A stretch of DNA of 64,000 nucleotides from Roseicella frigidaeris (GCF_003258945.1 NZ_QLIX01000004.1:186001-250000), one strand, 5' to 3'. Shown: positions 33,450-43,311, numbered from the stretch's first letter. Numbers and translations: made by a program. The notes: generated from the letters alone by a model not told the origin.

Positions 33450-34406
33450 ATGCGCCTGACACGACGTTCGCTATCCGCCGGGATACTGCTCGCGCCTGCT
33501 CTCGGCCAGGCGCAACCGGCCACGCCCAGCCGTCCCATCCGGCTGATCGTGCCCTTTCCACCAGGCGGCGGGGTGGACCTCACCGCACGGTTGCTGGCCG
33601 ATCCGCTGGCGCGTGAGCTCGGCCAGGGCGTGGTGGTCGAGAACCGTGGCGGCGCGGGTGGGGTGATCGGGGTCGAGGCCATGGCGAACAGCCCGGCCGA
33701 TGGCCTCACCCTCTCGCTCACCGGCGCTGGCACCATCACCGCCGGGCCGCATCTGCGGCGCCTGCCCTATGATCCCTTCGGGCTCGCGCATGTGACGCGC
33801 CTCGTGCGTATGCCCTTCATCATCGCGCTCCGCACCGGCTTCCCGGCCCCCGACCTGCCGGGCTTCATGGCTTGGGCGCGAGGGCACGAGCTGCGCTGGG
33901 CCTCGGGCGGCATCGGCACCAGCCAGCACCTCGCCGGCGAGCTGTTTCGGCAGATGTCGGGGCTGTCGATGGTCCATATCCCCTATCGCGGGACCGGCCC
34001 GGCGCTCAACGACCTCGCGGCGGGCGTGGTGGATGCCTATTTCGGCGACCCGGCGACGCTCGGCCTGATCCGCTCGGGCCAGGCGCTTGCTCTTGCCGTG
34101 ACCTCGCCCGGACGCTGGCCGCTGCTCCCCGATACACCGGCTGCGGCGGAGGCCGTGCCCGGCTATGCGGCAGAGAACTGGTATGGGCTTGCCGCCCCAC
34201 CGGGCACGCCGGAGCCGGTGATCGAGCGACTTGCGGCCGCGGTGCGCAAGGTGCTGGCCGAGCCCGCCACGGCGCAGCGCTTCGAGGAGGCCGGGCTGCA
34301 TCCGGCGCCTCTGCCGCGCGCCGACTATCTCGCCTTCCTCAGGCAGGATTCCGAAACCTGGGCCCGCGTCGTGCGGGCCGGCAACATCCGGATGGACAGC
34401 GATTGA
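33450..34406 (+). CDS. Bug/TctC family substrate-binding protein 4
   Basis: A 318-residue receptor with a signal peptide (MRLTRRSLSAGILLAPALGQAQ), IRLIVPFPPGGGVDLTARLL and VENRGGAGGVIGVEAMA. Its stop overlaps the TTG start of hyuA (TTGA), so it is the first gene of an operon with hyuA and hyuB and probably binds the substrate of that hydrolase. No permease genes are adjacent. ATG lies about 130 bases after an IS3 relic, so its promoter may derive from recent rearrangement. Confidence 0.92.
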   Translation: MRLTRRSLSAGILLAPALGQAQPATPSRPIRLIVPFPPGGGVDLTARLLADPLARELGQGVVVENRGGAGGVIGVEAMANSPADGLTLSLTGAGTITAGPHLRRLPYDPFGLAHVTRLVRMPFIIALRTGFPAPDLPGFMAWARGHELRWASGGIGTSQHLAGELFRQMSGLSMVHIPYRGTGPALNDLAAGVVDAYFGDPATLGLIRSGQALALAVTSPGRWPLLPDTPAAAEAVPGYAAENWYGLAAPPGTPEPVIERLAAAVRKVLAEPATAQRFEEAGLHPAPLPRADYLAFLRQDSETWARVVRAGNIRMDSD

Positions 34407-36460
34407 GCAAGGCGCGCCTCGCCGTCGATATCGGCGGCACCTTCACCGACCTGGTGCTGGACCTGCCGGACCGCACTCTCTCCGCCAAACTGCTGACCAC
34501 GCCCGAGGCACCGGACAGGGCCGTGCTGGAGGGCATGCGGGCCATCCTCGCCCAGGCCGGCTGTCCGCCCGAGGCGGTCGGCCTGGTGGTACACGGCACC
34601 ACGCTGGCGACCAACGCCCTGATCGAGCGCAAGGGCGCCCGGACGGCTTTGATCACCACCGAGGGCTTCCGCGATTCCGTCGAGATCGCCTGGGAGCACC
34701 GCTTCGAGCAGTACGATCTGGAGATGGAGCGGCCAGAGCCGCTGGTGCCGCGCCATTGGCGCCTCGGCGTGCCGGAGCGGGTCGCGGCCGATGGCGAGGT
34801 GCTGCTGCCGCTGGACGAGGCCGCGCTGCGCACCCAGACGGCGCGGCTGCGGGCTGAGGGGATCGAGGCGGTTGCCGTCTGCTTCCTGCACAGCTTCACC
34901 AACGAGACACATGAGCGCCGCGCCGGCGCGATCCTCGCCGAGGAGCTGCCTGGCGTCGCCATCAGCCTCTCCTGCGAGGTGGCGCCCGAGATCCGCGAGT
35001 ACGAGCGGGCCAGCACCACCATCGCCAATGCCTATGTGTTGCCGGTGATGAGCCGGTATCTCGGCCGGCTGGACGCCGGATTGCGCGAGGCGGGCCTCGC
35101 CGCGCCGCTGCTGCTGATGATGTCCTCGGGCGGCATCACCACCGTCGAGACCGCGCGGCGCTTCCCGGTGCGGCTGGTGGAGAGCGGCCCGGCGGGCGGC
35201 GCCATCCTGGCGCTCGGCGTGGCGGCGGAGAACGGCATCGCCCGCGCCGTCGCTTTCGACATGGGCGGCACGACGGCGAAGCTGACACTGCTGGACGACC
35301 TGGTCCTGCAGCGCAGCCGGCAGTTCGAGGTGGCGCGCGCCTATCGCTTCATCCAGGGCAGCGGCCTGCCGGTGCGCATCCCGGTGATCGAGCTCGTGGA
35401 GATCGGCGCCGGCGGCGGCTCGATCGCCCGGCTGGATGCGCTCGGCCGCATCCAGGTCGGGCCGGATTCCGCTGGCAGCGTGCCGGGGCCGGCCTGCTAC
35501 GGGCGCGGCGGCGAGGCGCCGACGGTGACCGATGCCGACACCGCGCTCGGCCGGCTGGATCCGGCGCGCTTCGCCGGCGGCAGCATCCCGCTCTACCCGG
35601 ACCGGGCCGCGGCGGCGCTCGTGCGCATCAATCCCGATCCGCAGATCGCCGCGGCGGGCGTCGCCGAGATCGTTGACGAAACCATGGCGAGCGCCGCGCG
35701 GGTCCATGCGGTGGAGAATGGCAAGGACACCGCGGAGCGCACGCTGATCGCATTCGGCGGCGCGGCGCCGCTGCACGCGGCGCGGCTGGCGCGCAAGCTC
35801 GGCATGCGACGGGTGGTGGTGCCGGTCGGCGCCGGTGTCGGCAGTGCCCATGGCTTCCTGCGGGCGCCGATCGCCTATGAGGTGGTGCGCACCCGGCACA
35901 TGCGGCTGGAGGCGCTGGACCATGCGCTGCTGAACGACCTCTTCGCCGCCATGCGCGCCGAGGCCCTGGCCGTGGTCCGCCTGGGCGCGCCGGACGAAAC
36001 GATGATCGAGACGCGCACTGCCTTCATGCGCTATCGCGGCCAGGGCCATGAGATCGCGGTGCCCTTGCCGAACCGCGCCTTCGCCGCCGGAGACGCCGCG
36101 GAGCTGCACGAGCTGTTCGACACGGCTTATGCCGGACTCTTCGGCCGCACCATCCCGCGGCTCGAGGTCGAGGCCCTGACCTGGACGCTCGCGCTCGCCA
36201 CTGACCGGCCGCTGCCGAAGGCGGTCGCAGCGCCAAGTCCGGTTTCGGCAGCGGCACCAGTTGGCGATCGCAACGTCTTCGATCCCGCAAGCGGCGTGAC
36301 CGAAGAAGCGGCGCTCTATGCCCGTACCATGCTGCGGCCGGGCATGGGCTTCCCCGGCCCGGCGCTGGTCGTCGAGGACGAGACCACCACCGTGGTGCCG
36401 CGCGGCTTCGCCGCCCGGGTGAACGCTCTCGGCCAGATCATCCTGGAGGACATGGCATGA
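34403..36460 (+). CDS. hyuA: Hydantoinase/oxoprolinase family protein, HyuA subunit
   Basis: A 685-residue ATP-dependent amidohydrolase subunit. The actin-like fold begins LAVDIGGTFTDLVLDL, with VVHGTTLATNALIERKG, VESGPAGGAILA, AFDMGGTTAKLTLLDD and IGAGGGSIARLD, all typical of HyuA / N-methylhydantoinase A / 5-oxoprolinase. Length is normal. TTG at 34403 overlaps the Bug stop and follows GGATGGA; no ATG is better placed. It pairs with hyuB. Substrates in the family are hydantoins, 5-oxoproline or acetone/acetophenone (carboxylases), so the exact reaction is open. Confidence 0.9.
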   Translation: MSKARLAVDIGGTFTDLVLDLPDRTLSAKLLTTPEAPDRAVLEGMRAILAQAGCPPEAVGLVVHGTTLATNALIERKGARTALITTEGFRDSVEIAWEHRFEQYDLEMERPEPLVPRHWRLGVPERVAADGEVLLPLDEAALRTQTARLRAEGIEAVAVCFLHSFTNETHERRAGAILAEELPGVAISLSCEVAPEIREYERASTTIANAYVLPVMSRYLGRLDAGLREAGLAAPLLLMMSSGGITTVETARRFPVRLVESGPAGGAILALGVAAENGIARAVAFDMGGTTAKLTLLDDLVLQRSRQFEVARAYRFIQGSGLPVRIPVIELVEIGAGGGSIARLDALGRIQVGPDSAGSVPGPACYGRGGEAPTVTDADTALGRLDPARFAGGSIPLYPDRAAAALVRINPDPQIAAAGVAEIVDETMASAARVHAVENGKDTAERTLIAFGGAAPLHAARLARKLGMRRVVVPVGAGVGSAHGFLRAPIAYEVVRTRHMRLEALDHALLNDLFAAMRAEALAVVRLGAPDETMIETRTAFMRYRGQGHEIAVPLPNRAFAAGDAAELHELFDTAYAGLFGRTIPRLEVEALTWTLALATDRPLPKAVAAPSPVSAAAPVGDRNVFDPASGVTEEAALYARTMLRPGMGFPGPALVVEDETTTVVPRGFAARVNALGQIILEDMA

Positions 36461-38115
36461 GCCAGACGCTGGCCGATATCCGCCTGCAGGTGATGTGGAA
36501 CCGCCTGCTTTCGGTGGTCGAGGAGCAGGCGCGCACGCTGGTGCGCACCGCCTTCTCGACGGCGGCGCGCGAGGCCGGCGACATCTCCGCCGGCGTCTTC
36601 GACCTCGAGGGCCGGATGCTGGCCCAGGCGGTGACCGGCACGCCGGGGCACGTCAATTCCATGGCGCGCAGCGTCGTCCACTTCATCCGGGAATTCCCGG
36701 TCGAGACGATGCGGCCGGGCGACCACTACGTCACCAACGACCCCTGGAAGGGAACGGGGCACCTCTACGACATCGTCGTCACCTCGCCGGCCTTCCACGA
36801 GGGCCGGCTGGTGGCGCTGTTTTCCTCCACCACCCATGTCGTGGATATCGGCGGCTGGGGGCAATCTCCAGACAGCCGACAGGTCTTCCACGAGGGACTC
36901 TTCCTGCCGCTGCTGCCCCTGGCGCGCGCGGGCACCATGGACGAGAGCCTGATGAAGATCGTCCGCGCCAATGTGCGCGAGCCGGTGCAGGTGGAGGGCG
37001 ACATCCATGCCCTCGTCGCCTGCAACGCCACGGGCGAACGGCGGCTCTCGGCCATGATGCGGGAATACGGCATCGCCGAGCTCGACGCGCTGGGCGGGCA
37101 TATCATCGACCGCAGCCGCGCCGGCATGGCAGCGGCCATCGCCGCCCTGCCGCAGGGCAGTTGGCACAGCGAGATGCGCATCGACGGCTACGACGCGCCG
37201 ATCGACCTGAAGGCGAAGGTCACCATCGCCGGCGACCATGTCGCGGTCGACTACGCCGGAACCTCGCCGGTCGTCAGCGCCGGCATCAACTGCCCCATGT
37301 GCTACACCGAGGCCTACACCGCCTTCGGGGTGAAATGCCTGGTCGCGCCAACGATCCCGAACAATGCCGGCACACTCGATGCCGTGCGGGTGACGGCGCC
37401 GGAGGGCAGCATCGTCAATGCGCCCTGGCCGGCAGCGGTGAATGCGCGCAGCACCATCGGCCACATGCTGCCCGACGTGGTCTACGGCGCCTTGCACCAA
37501 TGCCTGCCCGGCCGTGTGCCGGCCGAGGGCACGAGCAACCTGTGGAACCTGAAGCTGGCGGCCGGGCAGGGCATCACCGCCGCCGGCGGCAGCCGCAACC
37601 CACCCTTCCAGGTTACCACCTTCCATAGTGGCGGCGCCGGGGCGCGTCCCAGCAAGGACGGTCTCAGCGCGACGCCCTTCCCGTCCGGCGTTCGCAACGT
37701 GCCGGTCGAGATCACCGAGAGCATCACCCCGCTGGTGATCTGGAAGAAGGAGTACCGCACGAACAGCGGCGGGGCCGGCGAGCATCGCGGCGGCCTCGGG
37801 CAGGTGATGGAGGTGGCGCACCGCCACGGCGGCGGCTTCGGCATTCACGCTACTTTCGAGCGGGTCAGGTTCCCGGCGCGCGGCCGGGAGGGCGGGTTGG
37901 CCGGCGAGCGGGGGCGGCTGTCACTCGGCTCGGGCGCGGAGCTCAAGCCGAAGGGCTTCCAGCAAGTGCCGCCCGGCGAGCGGCTGGTCGTGGAGATGCC
38001 GGGCGGTGGGGGCTATGGCGAGCCGCGCCGCCGCGACCGCGACAAGCTCCGGCGCGACGTCCTGCTCGGCTTCGTCAGCGAGGCGGCAGCGCGGGAAAGC
38101 TATGGCGACGACTGA
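36457..38115 (+). CDS. hyuB: Hydantoinase/oxoprolinase family protein, HyuB subunit
   Basis: A 552-residue HyuB / N-methylhydantoinase B protein. Family marks: SxVEEQARTLVRTAFSTAAREAGDISAGVFD near the start, HYVTNDPWKGTGHLYDIVV, DYAGTSPVVSAGINCPMCYT, NSGGAGEHRGGLGQVMEV and the C-terminal MPGGGGYGEP. It begins within the hyuA stop (ATGA). Together they should form an ATP-dependent cyclic amidase or carboxylase. Last gene of the Bug-hyuA-hyuB operon. Confidence 0.92.
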   Translation: MSQTLADIRLQVMWNRLLSVVEEQARTLVRTAFSTAAREAGDISAGVFDLEGRMLAQAVTGTPGHVNSMARSVVHFIREFPVETMRPGDHYVTNDPWKGTGHLYDIVVTSPAFHEGRLVALFSSTTHVVDIGGWGQSPDSRQVFHEGLFLPLLPLARAGTMDESLMKIVRANVREPVQVEGDIHALVACNATGERRLSAMMREYGIAELDALGGHIIDRSRAGMAAAIAALPQGSWHSEMRIDGYDAPIDLKAKVTIAGDHVAVDYAGTSPVVSAGINCPMCYTEAYTAFGVKCLVAPTIPNNAGTLDAVRVTAPEGSIVNAPWPAAVNARSTIGHMLPDVVYGALHQCLPGRVPAEGTSNLWNLKLAAGQGITAAGGSRNPPFQVTTFHSGGAGARPSKDGLSATPFPSGVRNVPVEITESITPLVIWKKEYRTNSGGAGEHRGGLGQVMEVAHRHGGGFGIHATFERVRFPARGREGGLAGERGRLSLGSGAELKPKGFQQVPPGERLVVEMPGGGGYGEPRRRDRDKLRRDVLLGFVSEAAARESYGDD

Positions 38116-38317
38116 GGAAGCACGCTTCCGGCAGGACGCGACATGAGCGAGCACTGTCGAGCCAAGGACCCCATTCCCTGTCGCCAATTCACCATTGTGT
38201 CGGACCTGATCACGTCGCGCACAAGGGGCGCCAAGCTGCGTTCTTCGGGGTCCCAGTAGCGACTGAATTCCTGCGGATTCATGTGGCGGATAGGTAGGTC
38301 GAAGTCGCAGGATACCG

Positions 38318-40435
38318 ATGCGTCTCGCCTTTTTCGATCGCCCGCCGCGCGCGGCGCTTGTCTTCGCGCTGATGCCCTTCGCAGCAGTCGCCGAGGAAGC
38401 CAGCTCCTCCATCGAGCTCCCGACGCTTGAGGTGCAGGACCAGGCGGAGCGCGCCGACGGCCCGGTGCAGGGCTACCGCGCTACCCGCTCCGCCACCGGC
38501 ACGCGCACCGACACCCCGCTGCGCGACATACCGCAATCCATCGCTGTCGTGCCGCGCCAGGTGCTTGAGGACCAGCAGGCCGTCAGCCTCGACGACGCGC
38601 TGCGCAACGTCAGCGGCGTGAGGCCGGCCGGCAGCGCCGGCAACCGCTCGCAGAGCTATATCCTGCGCGGCTTTCGCACCCAGACGCAGTCGGTCGACGG
38701 CGTGATGCTGAACCCGGCGCTGGAATTCGCCGAGACCACCCGCGACCTGGCCAATGTCGAGCGGGTAGAGGTGCTGAAGGGTCCGGCCTCGGTTCTCTAT
38801 GGCCGCGGCGACCCAGGCGGCGTCATCAACATCGTCACCCGCCGCCCGGATGTCAGGCCCTCCGCCGGGCTCAACATCATGACCGGCAGCTATGGCTTCA
38901 ACCGCGGCGAGTTCGACCTGACCGGCCCGATCAGCGCCGACAAGAGCGTCACTGCGCGGTTGATCGGCGCGGCGCAGCAGGAGAACGGCTACCGCGACCA
39001 CATGTCGATCGCCGAGCGGGAATTCCTTGCCCCCTCGCTGCAATGGCAGCCGAATGATCGCACGCGGGTGACGCTGGATGCCACCTATCTCGACCAACGC
39101 CTCCCCTTCGACCGCGGCTTGCCGGCGGTCGGCCATGCCGTCACCTTGCCACGCGAGCGGTATTTCGGCGAGAATTGGTCGCGCGCCAGCGCCACCCGGC
39201 AGGACGTGGCGCTGCGTATCGACCATCAGGCGACCGACTGGCTGACGCTCCGACAGGTGACGCATTTCGACTGGGCGACGGCGCGCCGCCTGAGCGCCGA
39301 CCCGGTGAGCCTCGCCGGCCCAACCCTGTCGCGCCGCGCCACCGACCAGACGGACGAATCGCAGAGCATCGACCTGCAGCTCGACGCCACGGCGCGCTTC
39401 GCGACCGGCCCGCTCGCCCATGCGGTGACGCTCGGCGGCGAGTATGTGCACGCCAAGCGCAGCCTCGAGCTCTCGCAGGCGACGCTCGCGCCCATCAACA
39501 TCTACATGCCGATCTACGGTGCCCAACCCGGCCGCTTCTCGCTACGCACGGTGCGCAACAACACGCTCGACCTGAAATCGGCTTTCCTGCAGGACCAAGT
39601 GGCCATCGGCACGCAGGTGAAGCTGCTCGCCGGGCTGCGCTTCGACAGCTACGACCAGCGGGACAACAGCTACAACATCATCACGCCGAGCGCGACACAG
39701 CTCAATGCCACCAACGGCTCAGCCTGGACGCCGCGCTTCGGCGCGGTCTGCGAGCCGACCTCGCGGCTCGCCCTCTATGCCAGCTGGAGCCGTTCCTTCC
39801 TGCCGCAGGTGGGCGCCGACCGGATCGGCCGGGCCTTCGATCCCGAGAAGGGCGAGCAGTACGAGGCGGGTATTCGCTACGACATCGTGCCGGACCGCCT
39901 TACCGCCACCTTCGCCGCCTTCCACATCATCCGCGAGAACGTGCTGGCGACCGATCCGCAGGATAGCAATTACTCGGTGCAGACCGGTAAGCAGCGCTCG
40001 CGTGGATTCGAGCTCGACATCGCCGGCGAGATCATGGCCGGCTGGCGCGTCATCGGCTCCGGCGCCTACACCGATGCCGAGATCACCGCCGACACCACCT
40101 TCATTCCCGGCCGGCGGCTGACCGGCGTACCGCTCTGGAGCGGCAGCGTCTGGTCCACCTACGAGCTGCAGGACGGCCCGCTGCAGGGGTTGCTGCTCGG
40201 CGCCGGCGCCTTCATGGCCGGGCCGCGCGCCGGCGACCTCAACGACAGCTTCAAGGTCAGCGGCTATACCCGCATCGACGCCACTGTCAGCTATCCCGTG
40301 ATCCCGCAGGCACGCCTCGCCCTCACCGCCCGCAACCTGACCGATGTCCGCTACATCGAGATGCCGGTGAGCCGCACCGAGAATTATGCGGGCGCGCCGC
40401 GCACCATCATCGCCTCGCTTGCCTTCCGGTTCTGA
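38318..40435 (+). CDS. TonB-dependent siderophore receptor
   Basis: A 705-residue outer membrane receptor. Signal peptide (ALVFALMPFAAVAEE), a TonB-box-like LPTLEVQ, plug domain (TPLRDIPQSIAVVPRQVLEDQQ, YILRGFRTQTQSVDGV, VEVLKGPASVLYGRGDPGGVIN) and a 22-strand barrel ending in ASLAFRF with a terminal Phe. The plug follows ferric hydroxamate/catecholate receptors (FhuA/FpvA class). AGGA lies before ATG. No clear Fur box is seen in the 202-base gap upstream. It is followed two bases later by a PepSY protein gene. Confidence 0.92.
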   Translation: MRLAFFDRPPRAALVFALMPFAAVAEEASSSIELPTLEVQDQAERADGPVQGYRATRSATGTRTDTPLRDIPQSIAVVPRQVLEDQQAVSLDDALRNVSGVRPAGSAGNRSQSYILRGFRTQTQSVDGVMLNPALEFAETTRDLANVERVEVLKGPASVLYGRGDPGGVINIVTRRPDVRPSAGLNIMTGSYGFNRGEFDLTGPISADKSVTARLIGAAQQENGYRDHMSIAEREFLAPSLQWQPNDRTRVTLDATYLDQRLPFDRGLPAVGHAVTLPRERYFGENWSRASATRQDVALRIDHQATDWLTLRQVTHFDWATARRLSADPVSLAGPTLSRRATDQTDESQSIDLQLDATARFATGPLAHAVTLGGEYVHAKRSLELSQATLAPINIYMPIYGAQPGRFSLRTVRNNTLDLKSAFLQDQVAIGTQVKLLAGLRFDSYDQRDNSYNIITPSATQLNATNGSAWTPRFGAVCEPTSRLALYASWSRSFLPQVGADRIGRAFDPEKGEQYEAGIRYDIVPDRLTATFAAFHIIRENVLATDPQDSNYSVQTGKQRSRGFELDIAGEIMAGWRVIGSGAYTDAEITADTTFIPGRRLTGVPLWSGSVWSTYELQDGPLQGLLLGAGAFMAGPRAGDLNDSFKVSGYTRIDATVSYPVIPQARLALTARNLTDVRYIEMPVSRTENYAGAPRTIIASLAFRF

Positions 40436-40437
40436 GC

Positions 40438-41598
40438 ATGCGGGCCCGCCGCGCCTGGATCGCTATCCACAAATGGCTGGGACTGATCCTCGGGACGCTG
40501 CTGGCCCTGATCGGCCTGACGGGCAGCCTCTCCGTCTTCCAGCGGGAGATCGATGCCTGGGCCAACCCAGCGCTCTTCATCCCTGGGCCTGGCCCTGCGA
40601 GGGCCGGCGCCGCCGAGGCGCTGGCAGCCGCGCTTGCCGAGGATCGCAGCGGCCGCGTCTCCATCATCCGCCTCCCCGACCCGGTCTGGCCGGTGATCGT
40701 GGTGAACCAGACCCGGCGCGGGCCGGACGGGCCGCGGCTCTGGACCGTGCATGTCGATCCCGCCAGCGGTCGGGTGCTGGGCAGCCGGGACTTCGAGGCC
40801 TCGCTGCCGCAGCAGATCTTCCGACTGCACGCCAACCTGCTGCTGAAGCCGCTCTGGGGCCGGCTGCTGGTCGGCAGCCTTGGCCTCCTTGCGCTGTTCT
40901 CGATCGGCAGCGGGCTCTGGCTGTGGTGGCCGCGGGAGGGCCTGGGCGCGGCCATGCTGCGGCTGCGCCGGCGGCCGAGCCAGCTCCTGCTGCTTGACCT
41001 GCACAAGTTGGTTGGGGCCTGGCTGGGGGCGCTGCTGGTGCTCAGCGCCGCAACCGGCGCATGGCTCGGCCTGCCGGGGGTGATCGGGCCGGTGATCGGC
41101 CTCGTCACGCCGGTGCGCGACGCGCCGCCGGTCGCCCCCGACCGCTTCGCCTGGCCACCGGCGATCGATGCCTCCGCCGCGCAGGCCAGGGCAGAGGCCG
41201 CGCTGCCGGGCTCCGAGGCGGGCTACCTGTCGCCACCGCATCCCGGGCGCAACAGCTGGCAGGTTGGACTGCGACCCATGGGAAGCGACCCGCGCCTGCG
41301 GTCGCGCAGCCTGGCCTGGATCGATCCCGCCAGCGGCGCAGTGCTCGGGCTGCTCGGCGAGGGGCACGGGCCGCTCGGCGCGCGCATGCACAAGGACCTG
41401 ATCTGGCTGCACAGCGGCGCATTGTTCGGCCTCGGCGGGAGGCTCCTGGCTCTGCTGGCTGGCCTCGCCTTGCCGGCGCTCTGGATCAGTGGGCTGCTGC
41501 TCTGGCTGCGGCGGCGGCAATTGCGGCAGCTGACGGCAGCGCTGCGCCTCGCCGCCCTGCGGGAGGGCGAGGGCGCTCCGCGCCCTGGCGCGTCATGA
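40438..41598 (+). CDS. PepSY-domain membrane protein beside siderophore receptor
   Basis: A 386-residue PepSY-TM protein with four helices: the N-terminal HKWLGLILGTLLALIGLTGS, a pair near 145 (GRLLVGSLGLLALFSIGSGLWLWWP) and 185-215 (LLDLHKLVGAWLGALLVLSAATGA), and the last near 345-365. Periplasmic PepSY regions and conserved His residues (IHKW, LHANLL, DLHK, LHSG) are typical of proposed ferric-siderophore reductases. It starts two bases after the receptor stop, so the pair takes up and releases iron. The region 41599-41801 after it holds no evident gene. Confidence 0.88.
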   Translation: MRARRAWIAIHKWLGLILGTLLALIGLTGSLSVFQREIDAWANPALFIPGPGPARAGAAEALAAALAEDRSGRVSIIRLPDPVWPVIVVNQTRRGPDGPRLWTVHVDPASGRVLGSRDFEASLPQQIFRLHANLLLKPLWGRLLVGSLGLLALFSIGSGLWLWWPREGLGAAMLRLRRRPSQLLLLDLHKLVGAWLGALLVLSAATGAWLGLPGVIGPVIGLVTPVRDAPPVAPDRFAWPPAIDASAAQARAEAALPGSEAGYLSPPHPGRNSWQVGLRPMGSDPRLRSRSLAWIDPASGAVLGLLGEGHGPLGARMHKDLIWLHSGALFGLGGRLLALLAGLALPALWISGLLLWLRRRQLRQLTAALRLAALREGEGAPRPGAS

Positions 41599-41801
41599 CG
41601 GCTTGTCCCCTGAAGCGATTGCCGCCGAGTGCGAGTCCTGCTCTCCGGCGCCAGCCGCACCGCCTTCTTCGCCGTCATTGCTCCACCCCTTCAACGGTTG
41701 GAGCCTCCGGCACACCCAGCGCGGTTCAGAAGGCAGCGTCCCTGTCTGCGACATCCGTCGCGGAATCCATTCTGTTATGGCGGGCGAAGCCCACCACCAC
41801 T

Positions 41802-42494
41802 TCATGGAAACAGTCCACGCCGCCTCTTGCCATCCAGAACCTTCTCGACGCCGATCGCCATCGCCGCCATGCGCTGGGAGATGCGTTCCCGTTGGACGCG
41901 TTGCTGGACCTGATTGAAGGCGCGATCAAGGATCTGGTTGGCGCGGCTCTTCACCTCATCTTCCTCCCAGAATAGCCTCTGGATGTCATGCACCCACTCG
42001 AAGTAGCTGACGATCACGCCCCCCGAGTTGCACAGGATGTCCGGCAGCACGAAGATCTCGTCGCGCTCCTCCAGCACGCGGTCCGCCTCCGGCGTGGTGG
42101 GGCCATTCGCGCCCTCTGCCAGGATGCGGCAGCGCAGCCGACGCGCGACGTCTGCATCGATCACCCGCTCGACCGCGGCCGGCACCAGGATGTCACAGGG
42201 CTGCACCAGCAACGCCGCCGGATCGAAGACCAACTCGCTGGAGAAGCCGGCGAGTACTCCGTGCGCCGCCACGTGGCGTTCGATCTCCATGAGATCCAGC
42301 CCGCGCGGATCATAGTAGCAGGCGGTGTGGTCACTGACGCCGAGGATGCAGATACCCATCTCGGCCAGCGTCAGCGCCGAGACGTCGATGATGCTGCGGC
42401 CCTCGGCGCGGAGGCTCAGCACCAGGGCACGCGCTGCCATGCTGGGCGAGGGCTTGATGGCCGCCGGGCGGCGAGCAATGGTGATCTCAGTCAT
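41802..42494 (-). pseudogene. Glutamate dehydrogenase C-terminal remnant
   Basis: A 230-residue frame that matches only the second half of a Glu/Leu/Phe/Val dehydrogenase (~420 residues): SALTLAEMGICILGVSDHTA, DPRGLDLMEIERH, CDILVPAAVERVI, AEGANGPTTPEAD, VLPDILCNSGGVIVSYFEWV. The whole N-terminal substrate domain is missing, and the GxGNxG nucleotide loop that should precede SALTLAEMG is gone (the frame reads EGRSIIDVSALTLAEMG). It has its own ATG and lies 30 bases after an RraA-like gene. It cannot be a working dehydrogenase by itself. Confidence 0.75.
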
Positions 42495-42524
42495 GATGTC
42501 CGCTCTTTTTCGTGGGCTTGGCGT

Positions 42525-43196
42525 TCAGGCTCGGATGCCCATCTGACCGAGCAGGCCGTGCAGCCAGCTCTGGTGTTCGGTGCCTTCTTCGATCTCGGCC
42601 ATGATGATCTGTTCCGCGCGCAGCTTTGCCTGAGCGGCGGCGATCGTGTCGGCGAGGCGGTCGGGTGCGATGAAGACGAGCCCATCCTCGTCGCCCACGA
42701 CGATGTCGCCCGGGTTCACCGCTTGGCCGCCAATGATGACCGGGCCGTTCAGATGTGCCGGGCCCGACTTGTACGGGCCGCGATGGACGACGCCGCGCGC
42801 GTAGCAGGGGAAGTCGCCGCTGGCGAAGCTGGCAACGTCGCGGATGGCGCCATCGATGACGAAGCCGGCGCAGCCACGCGACACGGCGTAGGCGCACATC
42901 AGGTCGCCGCAGAGGGCGTTGTTGAGGTCGCCGCCCGCGTCGACGACCAGCACATGGCCCGGTCGCATCTGCGCCGGCGCCTGGTACATGCCGAGATTGT
43001 CGCCCGGGCGCGAACGGACGGTCAGGGCCGTCCCCACCAGCATTCCCTGGCGATCGTACCTGTTGAGGCCGGTCGCGCCGATGAGACGATCCATGTTGTC
43101 GCTGAGCAGCGGCGTGGCGAGCGCGCGGAGCGCGGCCTCGTCCACCGGCGTCAGCGTGGGCGGCAGGATCGGCTGGAAGACTGTGATGGCTGGCAT
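42525..43196 (-). CDS. RraA family aldolase/decarboxylase-like protein (copy 2)
   Basis: A 223-residue RraA/HMG-aldolase-like protein, paralogous to the one at 29025-29690. VVDAGGDLNNALCGDLM and GFVIDGAIRDVASF carry the active-site Arg and Asp, but the RAL of copy 1 is NAL here. GGAGG lies before ATG. It faces a LysR gene and is followed by the glutamate dehydrogenase remnant. Catabolic aldolase or oxaloacetate decarboxylase activity is inferred. Confidence 0.85.
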   Translation of the reverse strand: MPAITVFQPILPPTLTPVDEAALRALATPLLSDNMDRLIGATGLNRYDRQGMLVGTALTVRSRPGDNLGMYQAPAQMRPGHVLVVDAGGDLNNALCGDLMCAYAVSRGCAGFVIDGAIRDVASFASGDFPCYARGVVHRGPYKSGPAHLNGPVIIGGQAVNPGDIVVGDEDGLVFIAPDRLADTIAAAQAKLRAEQIIMAEIEEGTEHQSWLHGLLGQMGIRA

Positions 43197-43261
43197 TGGC
43201 ACCTCCGATGACCGGAGACATGCCATCACTGGCGGATGGAAAAAAACGATTTGATGCAATA

Positions 43262-43278
43262 TTAATACATGCTATTAA
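43262..43278. promoter_or_regulatory. LysR-type operator between second rraA-like and lysR genes
   Basis: TTAAT-N7-ATTAA, a perfect dyad in an AT-rich patch, similar in form to the dyad in the first cassette (29757-29774). Likely binding site of the LysR protein encoded at 43312. Confidence 0.5.
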
Positions 43279-43311
43279 GGAATGTATGGGCGAAGGAGAT
43301 GCTGGCCCGTC

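Noticed and set aside
38100-38282. Minus-strand frame starting MNPQEFSRYWDPEERSLAPL in the gap before the TonB receptor
   Set aside because: The first ~40 residues look protein-like, but there is no ribosome site, it runs into the end of hyuB, and I recognise no family.
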